From Hydrogenophaga crocea (lineage in GTDB: Bacteria; Pseudomonadota; Gammaproteobacteria; Burkholderiales; Burkholderiaceae_C), in contig NZ_CP049989.1 in assembly GCF_011388215.1 (NCBI RefSeq), forward strand, positions 1-64,000: 64,000 nt of DNA, in the 5' to 3' direction. The notes under the pieces are model-generated. The model worked only from the letters and a program-made list of their open reading frames with translations. It made no database searches and had not been told where the DNA came from. The position numbers were made by a program, and so were the translations under genes. This document shows positions 8,808 through 17,895 of the stretch, in pieces; within the stretch, counting starts at the first letter, position 1, and each line of letters begins with the position of its first letter.

Positions 8808-9332
8808 TCAGCCGTCGGGGTGCACCAGCAGTGGTGCGATGGTGTCGCGCAGCACCTCGGGCGTGAGCATGCCCACGTGCTTGTGCACGATCACGCCGCG
8901 CGCGTCGACCACGTAGGTCTCGGGCACGCCGTACACGCCCAGGTCGATGCCGAAGCCGCCCTGGGGGTCGAGCAGGCTCATGCGGTAGGGGTTGCCGTGG
9001 CGCTGCAGCCAGCGGCGCGCGGCCTGGGGTTCGTCCTTGTGGTTCAGGCCGACCACGGGCACGCCGGTGTCGCGCGCGAAGGCCACCAGCAGCGGGTGCT
9101 CGGACTGGCAGGCCACGCACCACGAGGCCCAGACGTTGATCAGGTGCGGCTGGCGCGGCAGGTCGCCCGGGCCGAGCGTGCGCGCGGGGTCTTCGAGCGT
9201 GGCGAGCGCGAACGCGGGCACCGGCCGGCCGATCAGCGGCGACGGCACCTCGCGCGGCTTCAGGCCCAGGCCCGCACCGAGCAGCGCGAGCAGCAGCACG
9301 AAGCCGGCCAGCGGCCACCAGGCGCGCTTCAT
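8808..9332 (-). CDS. ccmG: Thiol:disulfide interchange protein CcmG/DsbE
   Basis: A 174-residue periplasmic thioredoxin-like protein held by an N-terminal membrane helix (about 4-23). The redox motif WCVAC lies in the NVWASWCVACQSEHP context and is followed by the family GLNHKDEPQAA stretch and the cis-proline region YGVPETYVVD. It keeps apocytochrome cysteines reduced before heme attachment. Its start overlaps the ccmF stop by four bases (ATGA). Confidence 0.95.
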   Translation of the reverse strand: MKRAWWPLAGFVLLLALLGAGLGLKPREVPSPLIGRPVPAFALATLEDPARTLGPGDLPRQPHLINVWASWCVACQSEHPLLVAFARDTGVPVVGLNHKDEPQAARRWLQRHGNPYRMSLLDPQGGFGIDLGVYGVPETYVVDARGVIVHKHVGMLTPEVLRDTIAPLLVHPDG

Positions 9333-11314
9333 GGCGCGCCCTCCGGCGCGGGCAGCGCGGGCAGGTCGGCGGCCACGGCGCGTGCGCGCCGATCGCGCCG
9401 CGCCGCCGCGGCCACCCCGCCGCCCAGCGCCATCAGCGTGGCGCCCAGCCAGATCAGGTTCACCCAGGGCTTGTGGTGCACGCGCAGCGCCCAGCTGCCG
9501 TCGCCCAGCGGCTCGCCCAGCGCCACGTACAGGTCGCGCGAGAGCCGGCGGTGGATGGCGACCTCGGTCATGGGCATGCGCAGGCTGTCGTACACGCGGC
9601 GCTGCGGCCGCAGCGTGGCCACGGGCTCGCCCGCGCGCGTCACGGCCACCGTGGCCTGCACGGCGCGGTAATTGGGGCCGCGCAGCGCCGCCACCTCGCT
9701 CAGCGTGTAGCGGTGCCCGCCCAGGTCGAGCGACTGGCCGGGCAACAGGCGCACGTCGCGTTCCTGCTGGCCGTGCGTGACCAGCGTCGCCCCGGCCACG
9801 AACACCGCCACGCCCAGGTGGGCCAGCACCATGGCGTGCTGGCCGCCCGGCAGCGCGCGCAGGCGCGCCCAGGCGCCGTGTTGCGGCGCCTGGCGCCAGC
9901 GCTGCAGGGCCTGCCAGGCCGTGGCCAGCGCGATCCACAGCGCCAGCGTGAGGCCCACCAGCAGGCCGGGCTCCACGCGCGCGAGCGCCAGCGGCAGCAA
10001 GGCCGCCGCGGCCAGCGCGAGCAGCACCACGCCGCGCAGCGCCTGTGCCAGCCGCGGCAGGTGGTCGCGCTGCCAGCGCACCAGCGGACCCACGCCCATC
10101 AGCAGCAGCGCCGGCATCATGAGCGGCAGGAACACGGCGTTGAAGTAGGGCGGCCCCACCGAGAGCTTGCCCAGGCCCAGCGCGTCGATCACCAGCGGGT
10201 AGAGCGTGCCCAGCAGCACCGCGGCCGTGGCCACCACCAGCAGCAGGTTGTTCACCAGCAGCAGCGCCTCGCGCGAGAGCGGCGCCACCGGCCCGCCGCG
10301 CGCGGCGGCCGGAAAGCGCGCCGCGAACAGCGCCAGCGAGCCGCCCGTGACCGCGGCCAGCAGCGCGAGGATGAACAGGCCGCGCGTGGCGTCGGTGGCG
10401 AAGGCGTGCACCGAGCTCAGCACGCCCGAGCGCACGATGAAGGTGCCCAGCAGCGAGAGCGAAAAGCCGCCGATGGCCAGCAGCACGGTCCAGGCCCGGA
10501 AGGCGCCGCGCTTCTCGCTCACGGCCAGCGAGTGCAGCAGCGCCGTGGCCAGCAGCCAGGGCATGAACGAGGCGTTTTCCACCGGGTCCCAGAACCACCA
10601 GCCGCCCCAGCCGAGTTCGTAGTAGGCCCAGAAGCTGCCGAGCGCGATGCCCAGCGTGAGAAAGGCCCAGGCGCACAGCGTCCAGGGCCGCGAGGCGCGC
10701 GCCCAGGCGGCGTCGAGCCGGCCCGCCATGAGCGCCGCGAGCGCGAACGCGAACGGCACCACCAGGCCCACGTAGCCCATGTAGAGCAGCGGCGGGTGGA
10801 TCACCATGCCCGGGTCCTGCAGCAGCGGGTTCAGGTCGCGCCCCTGCAGCGGTGCGTCGGCCAGGCGCGCGAAGGGGTTGGAGGTGAACAGCACGAACAG
10901 CAGGAAGCCCGCGCCCACCAGGCCCATCACGCCGAGCACGCGCGCGCGGGTCGCTTCGTCGAGCGCGTGCGTGCGCCAGGCCACGGCCGCGCCCCAGCCC
11001 GCGAGGATCAGCGCCCACAGCAGGATCGAGCCCTCGTGGTTGCCCCAGACCGCGGTGATGCGGTAGACGAGGGGCAGGCTGGTGTGCGCGTGCTCGGCCA
11101 CCAGCTTCACGCTGAAATCGGTGTCGATGAAGGCCTGCGTGAGGCAGGCGTAGGCCAGCGCGAGCGCGGCCAGTTGCAGCCAGGCCGCGGGCACGGCCAA
11201 TGCCATCCAGGCCGCGTGGCGTTCGCGCGCCGCGCCCAGCAGCGGCGCCACGCCCTGCAGCAGCGCCAGGGCCAGGGCCAGCGCGAGCGCGTAGTGGCCG
11301 AGCTCGGCGGTCAT
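9329..11314 (-). CDS. ccmF: Heme lyase subunit CcmF
   Basis: The large polytopic subunit (661 residues) of the system I cytochrome c synthetase. It contains the tryptophan-rich WWD motif [18 protein letters not shown] and the upstream [11 protein letters not shown] element, with conserved histidines on the flanking helices such as [14 protein letters not shown]. The length is usual for the family. The start (11314) overlaps the ccmE stop, and the end overlaps the ccmG start, showing tight translational coupling. Confidence 0.96.
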   Translation of the reverse strand: MTAELGHYALALALALALLQGVAPLLGAARERHAAWMALAVPAAWLQLAALALAYACLTQAFIDTDFSVKLVAEHAHTSLPLVYRITAVWGNHEGSILLWALILAGWGAAVAWRTHALDEATRARVLGVMGLVGAGFLLFVLFTSNPFARLADAPLQGRDLNPLLQDPGMVIHPPLLYMGYVGLVVPFAFALAALMAGRLDAAWARASRPWTLCAWAFLTLGIALGSFWAYYELGWGGWWFWDPVENASFMPWLLATALLHSLAVSEKRGAFRAWTVLLAIGGFSLSLLGTFIVRSGVLSSVHAFATDATRGLFILALLAAVTGGSLALFAARFPAAARGGPVAPLSREALLLVNNLLLVVATAAVLLGTLYPLVIDALGLGKLSVGPPYFNAVFLPLMMPALLLMGVGPLVRWQRDHLPRLAQALRGVVLLALAAAALLPLALARVEPGLLVGLTLALWIALATAWQALQRWRQAPQHGAWARLRALPGGQHAMVLAHLGVAVFVAGATLVTHGQQERDVRLLPGQSLDLGGHRYTLSEVAALRGPNYRAVQATVAVTRAGEPVATLRPQRRVYDSLRMPMTEVAIHRRLSRDLYVALGEPLGDGSWALRVHHKPWVNLIWLGATLMALGGGVAAAARRDRRARAVAADLPALPAPEGAP

Positions 11315-11742
11315 CGCGCCTGCGCCTCCTTGAGCGCGGCGGCCGCTTCGGGCGGCATGTAGTTCTCGTCGTGCTTGGCCAGCACCTGGTCGGCCACGAA
11401 CAGGCCGTCGGCGCCGAGGCGGCCCTGGGCCACCACGCCCTTGCCCTCCTGGAACAGATCGGGCAGCAGGCCGTGGTAGCGCACCGGCACGCGGTGCGCG
11501 CCATCGGTCACCTCGAAGCGCAGCAGCAGGCTGGCGCCGCCCTCGCGCTGCACGCTGCCCTGCTGCACCAGGCCGCCGATGCGGAACGCGCGGTCGTGCG
11601 GCGCGGCGCGCTGCACCACCTGCGTGGGGCTGTAGAAAAACACCAGGTTGCTGCCGAAGGCGCGCAGCACCAGCGCGCTCGCGCTGCCCAGCGCGCCGAG
11701 GCCGAGCAGCAGCACGATCAGGCGTTGGCTGCGCCGCGTCAT
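11311..11742 (-). CDS. ccmE: Heme chaperone CcmE
   Basis: A 143-residue periplasmic heme carrier. It has an N-terminal membrane helix after MTRRSQR, an OB-fold domain containing [11 protein letters not shown] and [14 protein letters not shown], and the heme-binding [10 protein letters not shown] motif, in which the histidine forms a covalent bond with heme and the tyrosine is an axial ligand. It overlaps ccmD and ccmF by four bases on each side. Confidence 0.96.
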   Translation of the reverse strand: MTRRSQRLIVLLLGLGALGSASALVLRAFGSNLVFFYSPTQVVQRAAPHDRAFRIGGLVQQGSVQREGGASLLLRFEVTDGAHRVPVRYHGLLPDLFQEGKGVVAQGRLGADGLFVADQVLAKHDENYMPPEAAAALKEAQAR

Positions 11743-11897
11743 GGCGCGTCCTCCGCGTCGGGCCCGGGGCCAAGCGCCAGGCGGCGGCGTTGCAGCCCCC
11801 ACAGTTCGAGCGCGAACGCCAGCCCGCAGGCCAGCAGCGCGCCCCACACGTAGGGGCCGCGCCCGTCGAGCAGCCAGAGCTGGTGCAGCGTGTTCAT
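11739..11897 (-). CDS. ccmD: Heme exporter protein CcmD
   Basis: A 52-residue small membrane protein with one hydrophobic helix ([17 protein letters not shown]) and a basic C-terminal segment (QRRRLALG), as in CcmD, the small subunit that helps release holo-CcmE from the CcmABC complex. It is identified mainly by size, topology and position between ccmC and ccmE, with four-base overlaps on both sides. Confidence 0.9.
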   Translation of the reverse strand: MNTLHQLWLLDGRGPYVWGALLACGLAFALELWGLQRRRLALGPGPDAEDAP

Positions 11898-12661
11898 GTG
11901 CCCCTCCGGTCGGGCCGGGCCCAGGCGGCGTGGCCTTCGCGTTCGAGCAGCAGCACGCGCAGCCGCAGCAGCGCCACCGCGATCGCATAGCACCAGAACG
12001 CGGCCACCATCAGCAGCATGCCCAGCAGCATGGGCGTGGCGATGCTGGGCGGCTTGTCCAGGCTCACGCTCGCACCCTGGTGCAGCGTGTTCCACCAGCG
12101 CACCGAGAAATAGATGATGGGGATGTTCACCACCCCCACCAGCGTGAGCAGGGCGCTCGCGCGGTCGGCGCGGCGCGGGTCGTCGATGGCCGCGTGCAGC
12201 GACATCACCCCCAGGTAGAGGAACAGCAGCACCAGCTCCGACGTGAGCCGCGCGTCCCACACCCACCAGGTGCCCCAGGTGGGCTTGCCCCAGAGCGATC
12301 CGGTCACGAGCGCGAGCAGGGTCATGACCGCGCCGGTGGGCGCGAGCGCGTGCGCCATGGTGGCCGACAGCCGCGCGTTGAGCACCAGGCCCAGGCCCGA
12401 CCACGCGGCCATCGCGAGGTAGATCAGCATGGACATCCAGGCCGCGGGCACGTGCACGTAGATGATGCGGTAGGCCTCGCCCTGCTGCGCGTCGGTGGGC
12501 GCGACCACGAAGCCCATGTAGAGGCCCGCGCCCGCGAGCAGCACGGCGCTCAGCGCGAAGAAGGCCCACCAGCGGCCCGCGAAGCGGTAGGCCGCGGGCG
12601 GCGAGGCGTAGCGCCACCACAGCGGGGTGGCGGAGGTGCCCGAGGGCAGGGTGGTGGCCAT
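11894..12661 (-). CDS. ccmC: Heme exporter / heme handling protein CcmC
   Basis: A six-helix membrane protein (255 residues from the chosen start) that presents heme to CcmE. The WWD motif [14 protein letters not shown] is clear, with conserved histidines in YVHVPAAW and [11 protein letters not shown]. The start at 12661 has GGGAGA six bases upstream. An upstream ATG at 12676 overlaps the ccmB stop as ATGA and would add five residues but lacks a ribosome site. Confidence 0.94.
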   Translation of the reverse strand: MATTLPSGTSATPLWWRYASPPAAYRFAGRWWAFFALSAVLLAGAGLYMGFVVAPTDAQQGEAYRIIYVHVPAAWMSMLIYLAMAAWSGLGLVLNARLSATMAHALAPTGAVMTLLALVTGSLWGKPTWGTWWVWDARLTSELVLLFLYLGVMSLHAAIDDPRRADRASALLTLVGVVNIPIIYFSVRWWNTLHQGASVSLDKPPSIATPMLLGMLLMVAAFWCYAIAVALLRLRVLLLEREGHAAWARPDRRGT

Positions 12662-12672
12662 GGGATCTCCCT

Positions 12673-13425
12673 TCATTCGTTGGCGATGCGCAGTGCCTGC
12701 GCCGCGGCCCAGGGGCAGCCGGCGAGCCCGAGCAGCAGCAGCGCGCCCAGCACCGAGAGGTGGGCCGTGGGGTCGAGGCCGGCCTGCACCGCCTCGGCCG
12801 CGCCAGCGCCGAACACCAGCACCGGCACGCACAGCGGCAGCACCAGCAGCGTGACCAGCGTGCCCGCGCCGCGCAGGCCCACGGTGAGCGCCGCGCCCAC
12901 CGCGCCGATCAGGCTCAGCAGCGGCGTGCCGATCAGCAGCGACAGGCACAACACCCCGGTGACCGGCAGCGACAGCCCGAACTGCAGCGCCAGCAGCGGC
13001 GCCACCCCCGTGAGCAGCAGGCCCGAGGTGGTCCAGTGCGCGAGCGCCTTCACCAGCACCAGCAGCGGCAGCGACTGCGGCGCGAGCAGCAGCAGGTCGA
13101 GCGTGCCGTCGCGGTGGTCGCTCGCGAACAGCTGCTGCAGCGAGAGCATGGCCGCGAGCAGCGCCGCCACCCAGGCCAGGCCCGGGCCCAGGCGTTCGAG
13201 CAGCGCGGGCGCGGGGCCCAGGGCCAGCGGCAGCAGGCTGGCCACGAGCGCGAAGAACACCGGCACGCCGAGCACGTCGCTGCGGCGGCGCAGCGCGAGT
13301 CGCCATTCGCGGCGCCACAGGGCCAGCGCCATCGGCCACAGCGCAGCCAGGCCGTCGGCGGGAGCGGGCGGCACGGCCGCGGGCGCAGGCGTGGGCCGGG
13401 CCATGGACCAGGTATTGGGTTTCAC
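12673..13425 (-). CDS. ccmB: Heme exporter protein CcmB
   Basis: The membrane permease of the CcmAB ABC complex, 250 residues from a GTG at 13425 that overlaps the ccmA stop (GTGA) and has GAGGTG just upstream. An ATG at 13404 is the alternative start. The conserved cytoplasmic entry LWRREWRLALRRRSDVL is followed by six hydrophobic segments and the family FASDHRDGTLDLLLLAP loop. Together with CcmA it drives release of heme-loaded CcmE. Confidence 0.93.
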   Translation of the reverse strand: MKPNTWSMARPTPAPAAVPPAPADGLAALWPMALALWRREWRLALRRRSDVLGVPVFFALVASLLPLALGPAPALLERLGPGLAWVAALLAAMLSLQQLFASDHRDGTLDLLLLAPQSLPLLVLVKALAHWTTSGLLLTGVAPLLALQFGLSLPVTGVLCLSLLIGTPLLSLIGAVGAALTVGLRGAGTLVTLLVLPLCVPVLVFGAGAAEAVQAGLDPTAHLSVLGALLLLGLAGCPWAAAQALRIANE

Positions 13426-14045
13426 AGCCGCACCTCGATGGCCGGTGCGCCGTCGTGCGGCAGGCCCTGGTGGTCGCTGAGCACCACCACGCCGCCCGCG
13501 CGCCGCTGCGCCGCGATGCGCTCGCGCAGCCAGCCGTTGGCCTCGGCGTCGAGCGCGTTGAAGGGTTCGTCGAGCAGCCACAGCGCGCGCGGCGGCGGCA
13601 GGGCCAGGCGTGCGAGCGCGCAGCGCTGGCGCTGGCCTTCCGAGAGCGCGCGCACCGGCTGGTCGGCCAGGGCGCGCACGCCGGTGGCGTCGAGCGCCTG
13701 CCGCAGGGTCTCGTTGGTCACGGTCTGGCCGCTCAGGGCCTGGGCCCAGCGCAGGTTCTCCAGCGGGCTCAGTTCGTCGGCGAGCGCGGCGCGGTGCGCG
13801 AGGTAGATCTGCTCCTGGCCGATCTGCTCGCGCGCCTGCGGCAGCAGGCGGCCGCGCCAGCGCACCGTGCCTTCGCTGGGCGTCTGCAGGCCGCAGAGCA
13901 GGCGCAGCAGCGATGTCTTGCCGCTGCCGTTGGCGCCGTGCACGCGCAGCAGGTCGCCCGCGTGCAGAACCAGCGAAAGCCCGCCGAACAGGCGCCGGCC
14001 GCCGCGTTCGCAAGCGAGTCGCTCCAGTTCCAGCAGGGCAGGCAT
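13422..14045 (-). CDS. ccmA: Heme exporter ATPase CcmA
   Basis: An ABC ATPase of 207 residues, first gene of the ccm operon. Walker A is GANGSGKTS, the signature is LSEGQRQR and Walker B is ALWLLDEP, followed by the D-loop FNALD. The start at 14045 is supported by AGGAGA seven bases upstream. The gene diverges from crtI across a 119-base intergenic region that also holds a PpsR/CrtJ-type operator, so light or oxygen control of this operon is possible but not shown. Confidence 0.95.
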   Translation of the reverse strand: MPALLELERLACERGGRRLFGGLSLVLHAGDLLRVHGANGSGKTSLLRLLCGLQTPSEGTVRWRGRLLPQAREQIGQEQIYLAHRAALADELSPLENLRWAQALSGQTVTNETLRQALDATGVRALADQPVRALSEGQRQRCALARLALPPPRALWLLDEPFNALDAEANGWLRERIAAQRRAGGVVVLSDHQGLPHDGAPAIEVRL

Positions 14046-14070
14046 GCACGGTCTCCTGGCGGCACGCCGG

Positions 14071-14088
14071 GCCGACAGGGGTGTCGGC
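14071..14088. repeat. Inverted repeat in the ccmA leader region
   Basis: GCCGACA, GGGG, TGTCGGC form a perfect 7-base stem with a 4-base loop, 26 bases upstream of the ccmA start. It could be a 5' leader hairpin of the ccm transcript or a small operator. No T-run follows in either direction, so it is not a classical terminator. Confidence 0.5.
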
Positions 14089-14128
14089 TTGGGCGTCAAT
14101 CAAACTGGACGATAAGTTGAAAACTTGT

Positions 14129-14157
14129 TTGTCAGTTTGTGTTGACACTTATATCAT
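14129..14157 (+). promoter_or_regulatory. crtI promoter with exact PpsR/CrtJ operator
   Basis: The 18-base site at 14130-14147 is TGT-N12-ACA, the established PpsR/CrtJ consensus. It overlaps a sigma70-like promoter: TTGTCA (14129-14134), 17 bases, TATCAT (14152-14157). Repressor binding would cover the -35 and spacer. Transcription would start near 14164, which is practically at the crtI start codon, so the crtI mRNA may have almost no leader. Confidence 0.75.
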
Positions 14158-14164
14158 GGGCCGC

Positions 14165-15685
14165 ATGCCGATGGAACCCACCGACCCCGCCGCCCATGCC
14201 CCGCCTGGCGACACCCGGCCCCTTGCGATCGTGATCGGCAGCGGCTTCGGCGGCCTGGCCGCCGCGGTGCGGCTGGGCGCGCGTGGCTACCGCGTGACCG
14301 TGCTCGAACGGCTCGACGAACCGGGCGGGCGCGCGCTGGTGCACCGCCAGCAGGGCTTCACCTTCGACGCCGGGCCCACGGTGATCACCGCGCCCTTCCT
14401 GTTCGAGGAACTGTGGGCGCTGTGCGGCAAGCGCATGGCCGACGACGTGCAGCTGCGCCCGGTCGATCCCTTCTACCGCATCCGCTTCGACGACGGCACG
14501 GTGTTCAACTACCGCGGCGACGCCGAGGCCATGCGCGCGGAGGTGGCGCGGCTCGCGCCCGCCGACGTGGCCGGCTACGAGCGCTTCCTGCGCGTGAGCG
14601 AGTCGATCTTCCGCGTCGGCTTCGAGCAGCTCGCGCACGTGCCCTTCGACCGCATCGGCGACATGGCGCGCGTGCTGCCGGCGCTGCTGCGGCTGCAGGG
14701 CCACCGCACGGTGCACGGCCTGGCCAGCCGCTACGTGCGCGACGAGCGGCTGCGCACGGTGCTCACCTTCCAGTCGCTGCTGGTGGGCGGCAACCCCTTC
14801 GCCACCACCTCGGTGTATTGCCTCATCGCCTTCCTCGAAAGGCGCTGGGGCGTGCACTACGCGCTCGGCGGCACGGGCCAGCTCGTGAAGGGCCTGGTGC
14901 GGCTGATCGAGGGGCAGGGCAACCGCGTGCGCTGCCGGGCCCCGGTGGCGCGCATCTGCGTGGAGCGCGGGCGCGCCACCGGCGTGCGCCTGGCCGACGG
15001 CGAGACCCTGCACGCCGACGTGGTGGTGTCCAACGCCGATTCGGCCACCACCTACCGCGAGCTGGTGGCGCCCGAGCACCGGCGCCGCTGGACCGACCGC
15101 CGCATCGAGCGTTCGCGCTACTCCATGAGCCTGTTCGTTTGGTACTTCGGCACGCGGCGGCGCTACCCCGAGGTGGCGCACCACACCATTGCGCTGGGCC
15201 CGCGCTACCGCGGCCTGCTCGACGACATCTTCACCCACCACCACCTGGCCGACGACTTCAGCATCTACCTGCACCGGCCCACGGCCACCGACCCGTCGAT
15301 GGCCCCGGAGGACTGCGAGGCCTTCTACGCCCTCGCGCCGGTGCCGCACCTGGCCAGCGGCACCGACTGGACGCAGGCCGCCGAACCGTTCCGCCAGCGT
15401 GTGCAGGCGCGGCTGGAGGCCACGCTGCTGCCCGACCTGAGCCGCAACGTGGTGACCTCGCGCGTGATGACGCCGCTCGATTTCCAGGACCGCCTGGGCT
15501 CATTCCGCGGTGCGGCCTTCGGGCTCGAACCCGTGCTCACGCAAAGCGCCTGGTTCCGCCCGCACAACCGCAGCGAAGAGGTGAATGGCCTGTACCTGGT
15601 GGGCGCGGGCACGCACCCGGGCGCGGGCCTCCCGGGCGTGCTGTCGTCGGCGCGCGTGCTCGACACCGTGGTGCCGCCCGCATGA
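14165..15685 (+). CDS. crtI: Phytoene desaturase CrtI
   Basis: CrtI removes hydrogens stepwise from phytoene to give neurosporene or lycopene. The product (about 506 residues) has the FAD dinucleotide fold GSGFGGLAAAVRLGARGY at the N-terminus and the C-terminal NGLYLVGAGTHPGAGLPGVL motif typical of the family. In-frame ATGs lie at 14156, 14165 and 14171. The first overlaps the predicted -10 box, so I draw the gene from 14165. The stop overlaps the crtB start (ATGA). It opens the crtIB transcription unit under an exact PpsR-type operator. Confidence 0.95.
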   Translation: MPMEPTDPAAHAPPGDTRPLAIVIGSGFGGLAAAVRLGARGYRVTVLERLDEPGGRALVHRQQGFTFDAGPTVITAPFLFEELWALCGKRMADDVQLRPVDPFYRIRFDDGTVFNYRGDAEAMRAEVARLAPADVAGYERFLRVSESIFRVGFEQLAHVPFDRIGDMARVLPALLRLQGHRTVHGLASRYVRDERLRTVLTFQSLLVGGNPFATTSVYCLIAFLERRWGVHYALGGTGQLVKGLVRLIEGQGNRVRCRAPVARICVERGRATGVRLADGETLHADVVVSNADSATTYRELVAPEHRRRWTDRRIERSRYSMSLFVWYFGTRRRYPEVAHHTIALGPRYRGLLDDIFTHHHLADDFSIYLHRPTATDPSMAPEDCEAFYALAPVPHLASGTDWTQAAEPFRQRVQARLEATLLPDLSRNVVTSRVMTPLDFQDRLGSFRGAAFGLEPVLTQSAWFRPHNRSEEVNGLYLVGAGTHPGAGLPGVLSSARVLDTVVPPA

Positions 15686-16767
15686 ACCGCGTGCGCGGGG
15701 CCGGCGCGCCGGCGCAAGAAGACTGGGACAGCGCGACGCTCGCGGCCTGCCGCGCCGCGCTGCGCACGGGCTCGCGCTCGTTCCACCTGGCCTCGCTGGT
15801 GCTGCCCGCACGCGTGCGCGCGCCGGCCAGCGCGCTCTACGCGTTCTGCCGCGCGGCCGACGACGCGGTGGACCAGGGCGATGACCCCGCGCGCGCCGTG
15901 GCCGCGCTGCGCGCCCGCCTGGGCCGCGTCTACGACGCGCCGCAGCGCGGCACCGAGGGCATGGCCCTGCCCGAGCGCGCGCTCGCCGCGGTGGTGCACC
16001 GCCACGGCATTCCGCGCGCGCTGCCCGAGGCGCTGATCGAGGGTTTCGAATGGGACGCCCAGGGCCGCCGCTACGACAGCCTGGAGGCGCTGTGCGACTA
16101 CGCCGCGCGCGTGGCCGGCACCGTGGGCGCGATGATGGCCCTGCTCATGGGCGTGCGCAGCCGCGCCGCGCTGGCGCGCGCTTGCGAGCTCGGCGTGGCC
16201 ATGCAGCTGTCGAACATCGCGCGCGACGTGGCCGAGGACGCGGCCCTGGGCCGGCTCTACCTGCCGCAGGACTGGCTGCGCGAGGCGGGCATTGCGCCCG
16301 ACGCGTGGCTGCGCGCGCCGCACGCGGGGCCGGCGCTGCACGCGGTGGTGGCGCGCCTGCTCGCCGTGGCTGACGACCTGTACGCGCGCGCGGCGGCCGG
16401 TGTGTCGCAGCTGCCGCTCGATTGCCGGCCGGGCATCAACGCCGCGCGCCTGCTCTACGCGGCCATTGGCCACGAGGTGCTGCGCCGCGAGCCGCGCGCC
16501 GCGCTGCAGCGCGCCGTGGTGCCGCGCTGGCGCCAGGGCTGGCTGCTCGGCGAGGCCTGCTGGCGGCTGCTGCCTTCGGCGGCCGCGCTCGATGCCGCGC
16601 CGCTGCCGGCCGTGCGCGGTCTGGTGGACGCGGTGGCGCTGCCCGCGCGCGAGCCGCCCGCGGGCGCCGAGCGCCTGCTGCTGCTGTTCGAGCGGCTCGA
16701 ACGCGGCGAGCGCCGCGAGGGCTTGCGGACCCTGCCGGCGCGCGCGGCACGGCGGGTGTCGCCATGA
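15682..16767 (+). CDS. crtB: Phytoene synthase CrtB
   Basis: CrtB condenses two geranylgeranyl diphosphates to phytoene. The 361-residue product has the two aspartate-rich Mg2+ motifs of trans-isoprenyl synthases: DDAVD in the AFCRAADDAVDQGDD context near residue 58 and DVAED in NIARDVAEDAALGRLYLPQD near residue 182. It is translationally coupled to crtI upstream and to a small membrane ORF downstream (ATGA overlaps on both sides). Confidence 0.95.
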   Translation: MNRVRGAGAPAQEDWDSATLAACRAALRTGSRSFHLASLVLPARVRAPASALYAFCRAADDAVDQGDDPARAVAALRARLGRVYDAPQRGTEGMALPERALAAVVHRHGIPRALPEALIEGFEWDAQGRRYDSLEALCDYAARVAGTVGAMMALLMGVRSRAALARACELGVAMQLSNIARDVAEDAALGRLYLPQDWLREAGIAPDAWLRAPHAGPALHAVVARLLAVADDLYARAAAGVSQLPLDCRPGINAARLLYAAIGHEVLRREPRAALQRAVVPRWRQGWLLGEACWRLLPSAAALDAAPLPAVRGLVDAVALPAREPPAGAERLLLLFERLERGERREGLRTLPARAARRVSP

Positions 16768-16925
16768 GCTCGGGCCTGCTGATCGCGCTCGAAATGGCCG
16801 GCGTGCTGCTGGTGGCCGTGGGCTGGGGCGTGTACGAGCTCTGGAAGCTGCGCCAGTGGCGCGAACGCGATCGGCAGGCGCGCGCGGACGCCGAGGACCG
16901 CCCCGGCGACGAGCCGCCGCGATGA
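16764..16925 (+). CDS. Small single-helix membrane protein, function unknown
   Basis: A 53-residue open frame beginning at an ATG that overlaps the crtB stop by four bases. It has one strong hydrophobic helix (about residues 4-28, ending VYELWKLRQW) followed by a highly charged tail. The overlap with crtB and the sharp membrane/charged layout suggest a real gene translated with crtIB. I do not recognise the family. It ends 13 bases before the converging crtC stop. Confidence 0.6.
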   Translation: MSSGLLIALEMAGVLLVAVGWGVYELWKLRQWRERDRQARADAEDRPGDEPPR

Positions 16926-16938
16926 GACCGGGCCGGCC

Positions 16939-17895
16939 TCAGGCGCGGCGCGGCATGCGAAAGGGCAGCATGGCCTGCACCAGCGGGCGCTGCCAGCGGT
17001 CCAGGTCCACGGTTTCGTGGATGGCGTCGGCGGGCCAGCCCAGCAGGCGCGTGCGCAGCACCGAGCGGGCGTAGAAGGGCCCGTCCTCGAGCGGCTGGTG
17101 CAGGCGCAGCGGCGCGCCGGCGTCGGCGCGCGCGCGGCGGCGCAGGCCCCAGGCGCTGCGCGGCAGGCCGCTCATGGGGGGCGGCTCGGCCACGCGATGC
17201 ACGGCACCCGTGCCCCCGAAACGCAAGGCCCACTGCGCGTGGCTGCCGTCGCGCCGCGTGGCGTCGTAGAACACCGCGCAGCCCTCGCGGCCGATCGCCG
17301 CGCGCGACCAGTCCCAGCGCTGCAGGTCCTGCGCGATGGGCCGATCGCCGCGGTTGCTGTCCAGGTAGGCGCGGCCCTGCCAGCGCAGCGCGGGCGCATC
17401 CAGCGCCACCTGCACGCGCGCCACGGGTGCGATGGGCGTCCAGCGGTGCCGGCCCGCCGCGTCGAGCGGGTAGTCGGTGGCGTGCAAGGCCTGCGGCCGC
17501 ACGCGGATCTCGCCCTCGATGCGCCGGCCCCAGGGCGCGGTGCGCTCGCGCACTCGCAGGCACAGCCACTCCCCGTCCCAGGCGATCTCGCTCGGGCCGA
17601 TGACCAGCGCATCGCGGCCCTGGCGCACCGCGCCCGCGCCGCGCTCGGTCATGGTCCAGCCGCGCGGCGCGCCCGCGTCGGGGCCGGCATAGAGCGCGAG
17701 GTTGACCGCGCAGTGGTCCAGCGCCCGGCCGCGCCCGCGCTGCTGCGCCCAGGCGTAGTAGGGCGAGAACACGCTGCCGATGAAGACGATGGCGGTGAGG
17801 CCGTGGCGGCCGTCTTCACTGAGCGCGTCGAGGTACCACCAGGCGTAGCCGCCGTCGGGCACGGGCGCGTCGAAGGCGAGGGGATCGCTGCCCAT
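16939..17895 (-). CDS. crtC: Carotenoid 1,2-hydratase (hydroxyneurosporene synthase)
   Basis: CrtC adds water across the C1,2 double bond of neurosporene or its derivatives in the spheroidene pathway. The 318-residue product has the family segments GGYAWWYLDALSEDG, FIGSVFSPYYAWA and the later YLDSNRGDRPIAQDLQRWDW. Its start codon shares one base with the crtD stop, so crtD and crtC form one - strand unit driven from the crtD/crtE intergenic region. Confidence 0.94.
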   Translation of the reverse strand: MGSDPLAFDAPVPDGGYAWWYLDALSEDGRHGLTAIVFIGSVFSPYYAWAQQRGRGRALDHCAVNLALYAGPDAGAPRGWTMTERGAGAVRQGRDALVIGPSEIAWDGEWLCLRVRERTAPWGRRIEGEIRVRPQALHATDYPLDAAGRHRWTPIAPVARVQVALDAPALRWQGRAYLDSNRGDRPIAQDLQRWDWSRAAIGREGCAVFYDATRRDGSHAQWALRFGGTGAVHRVAEPPPMSGLPRSAWGLRRRARADAGAPLRLHQPLEDGPFYARSVLRTRLLGWPADAIHETVDLDRWQRPLVQAMLPFRMPRRA

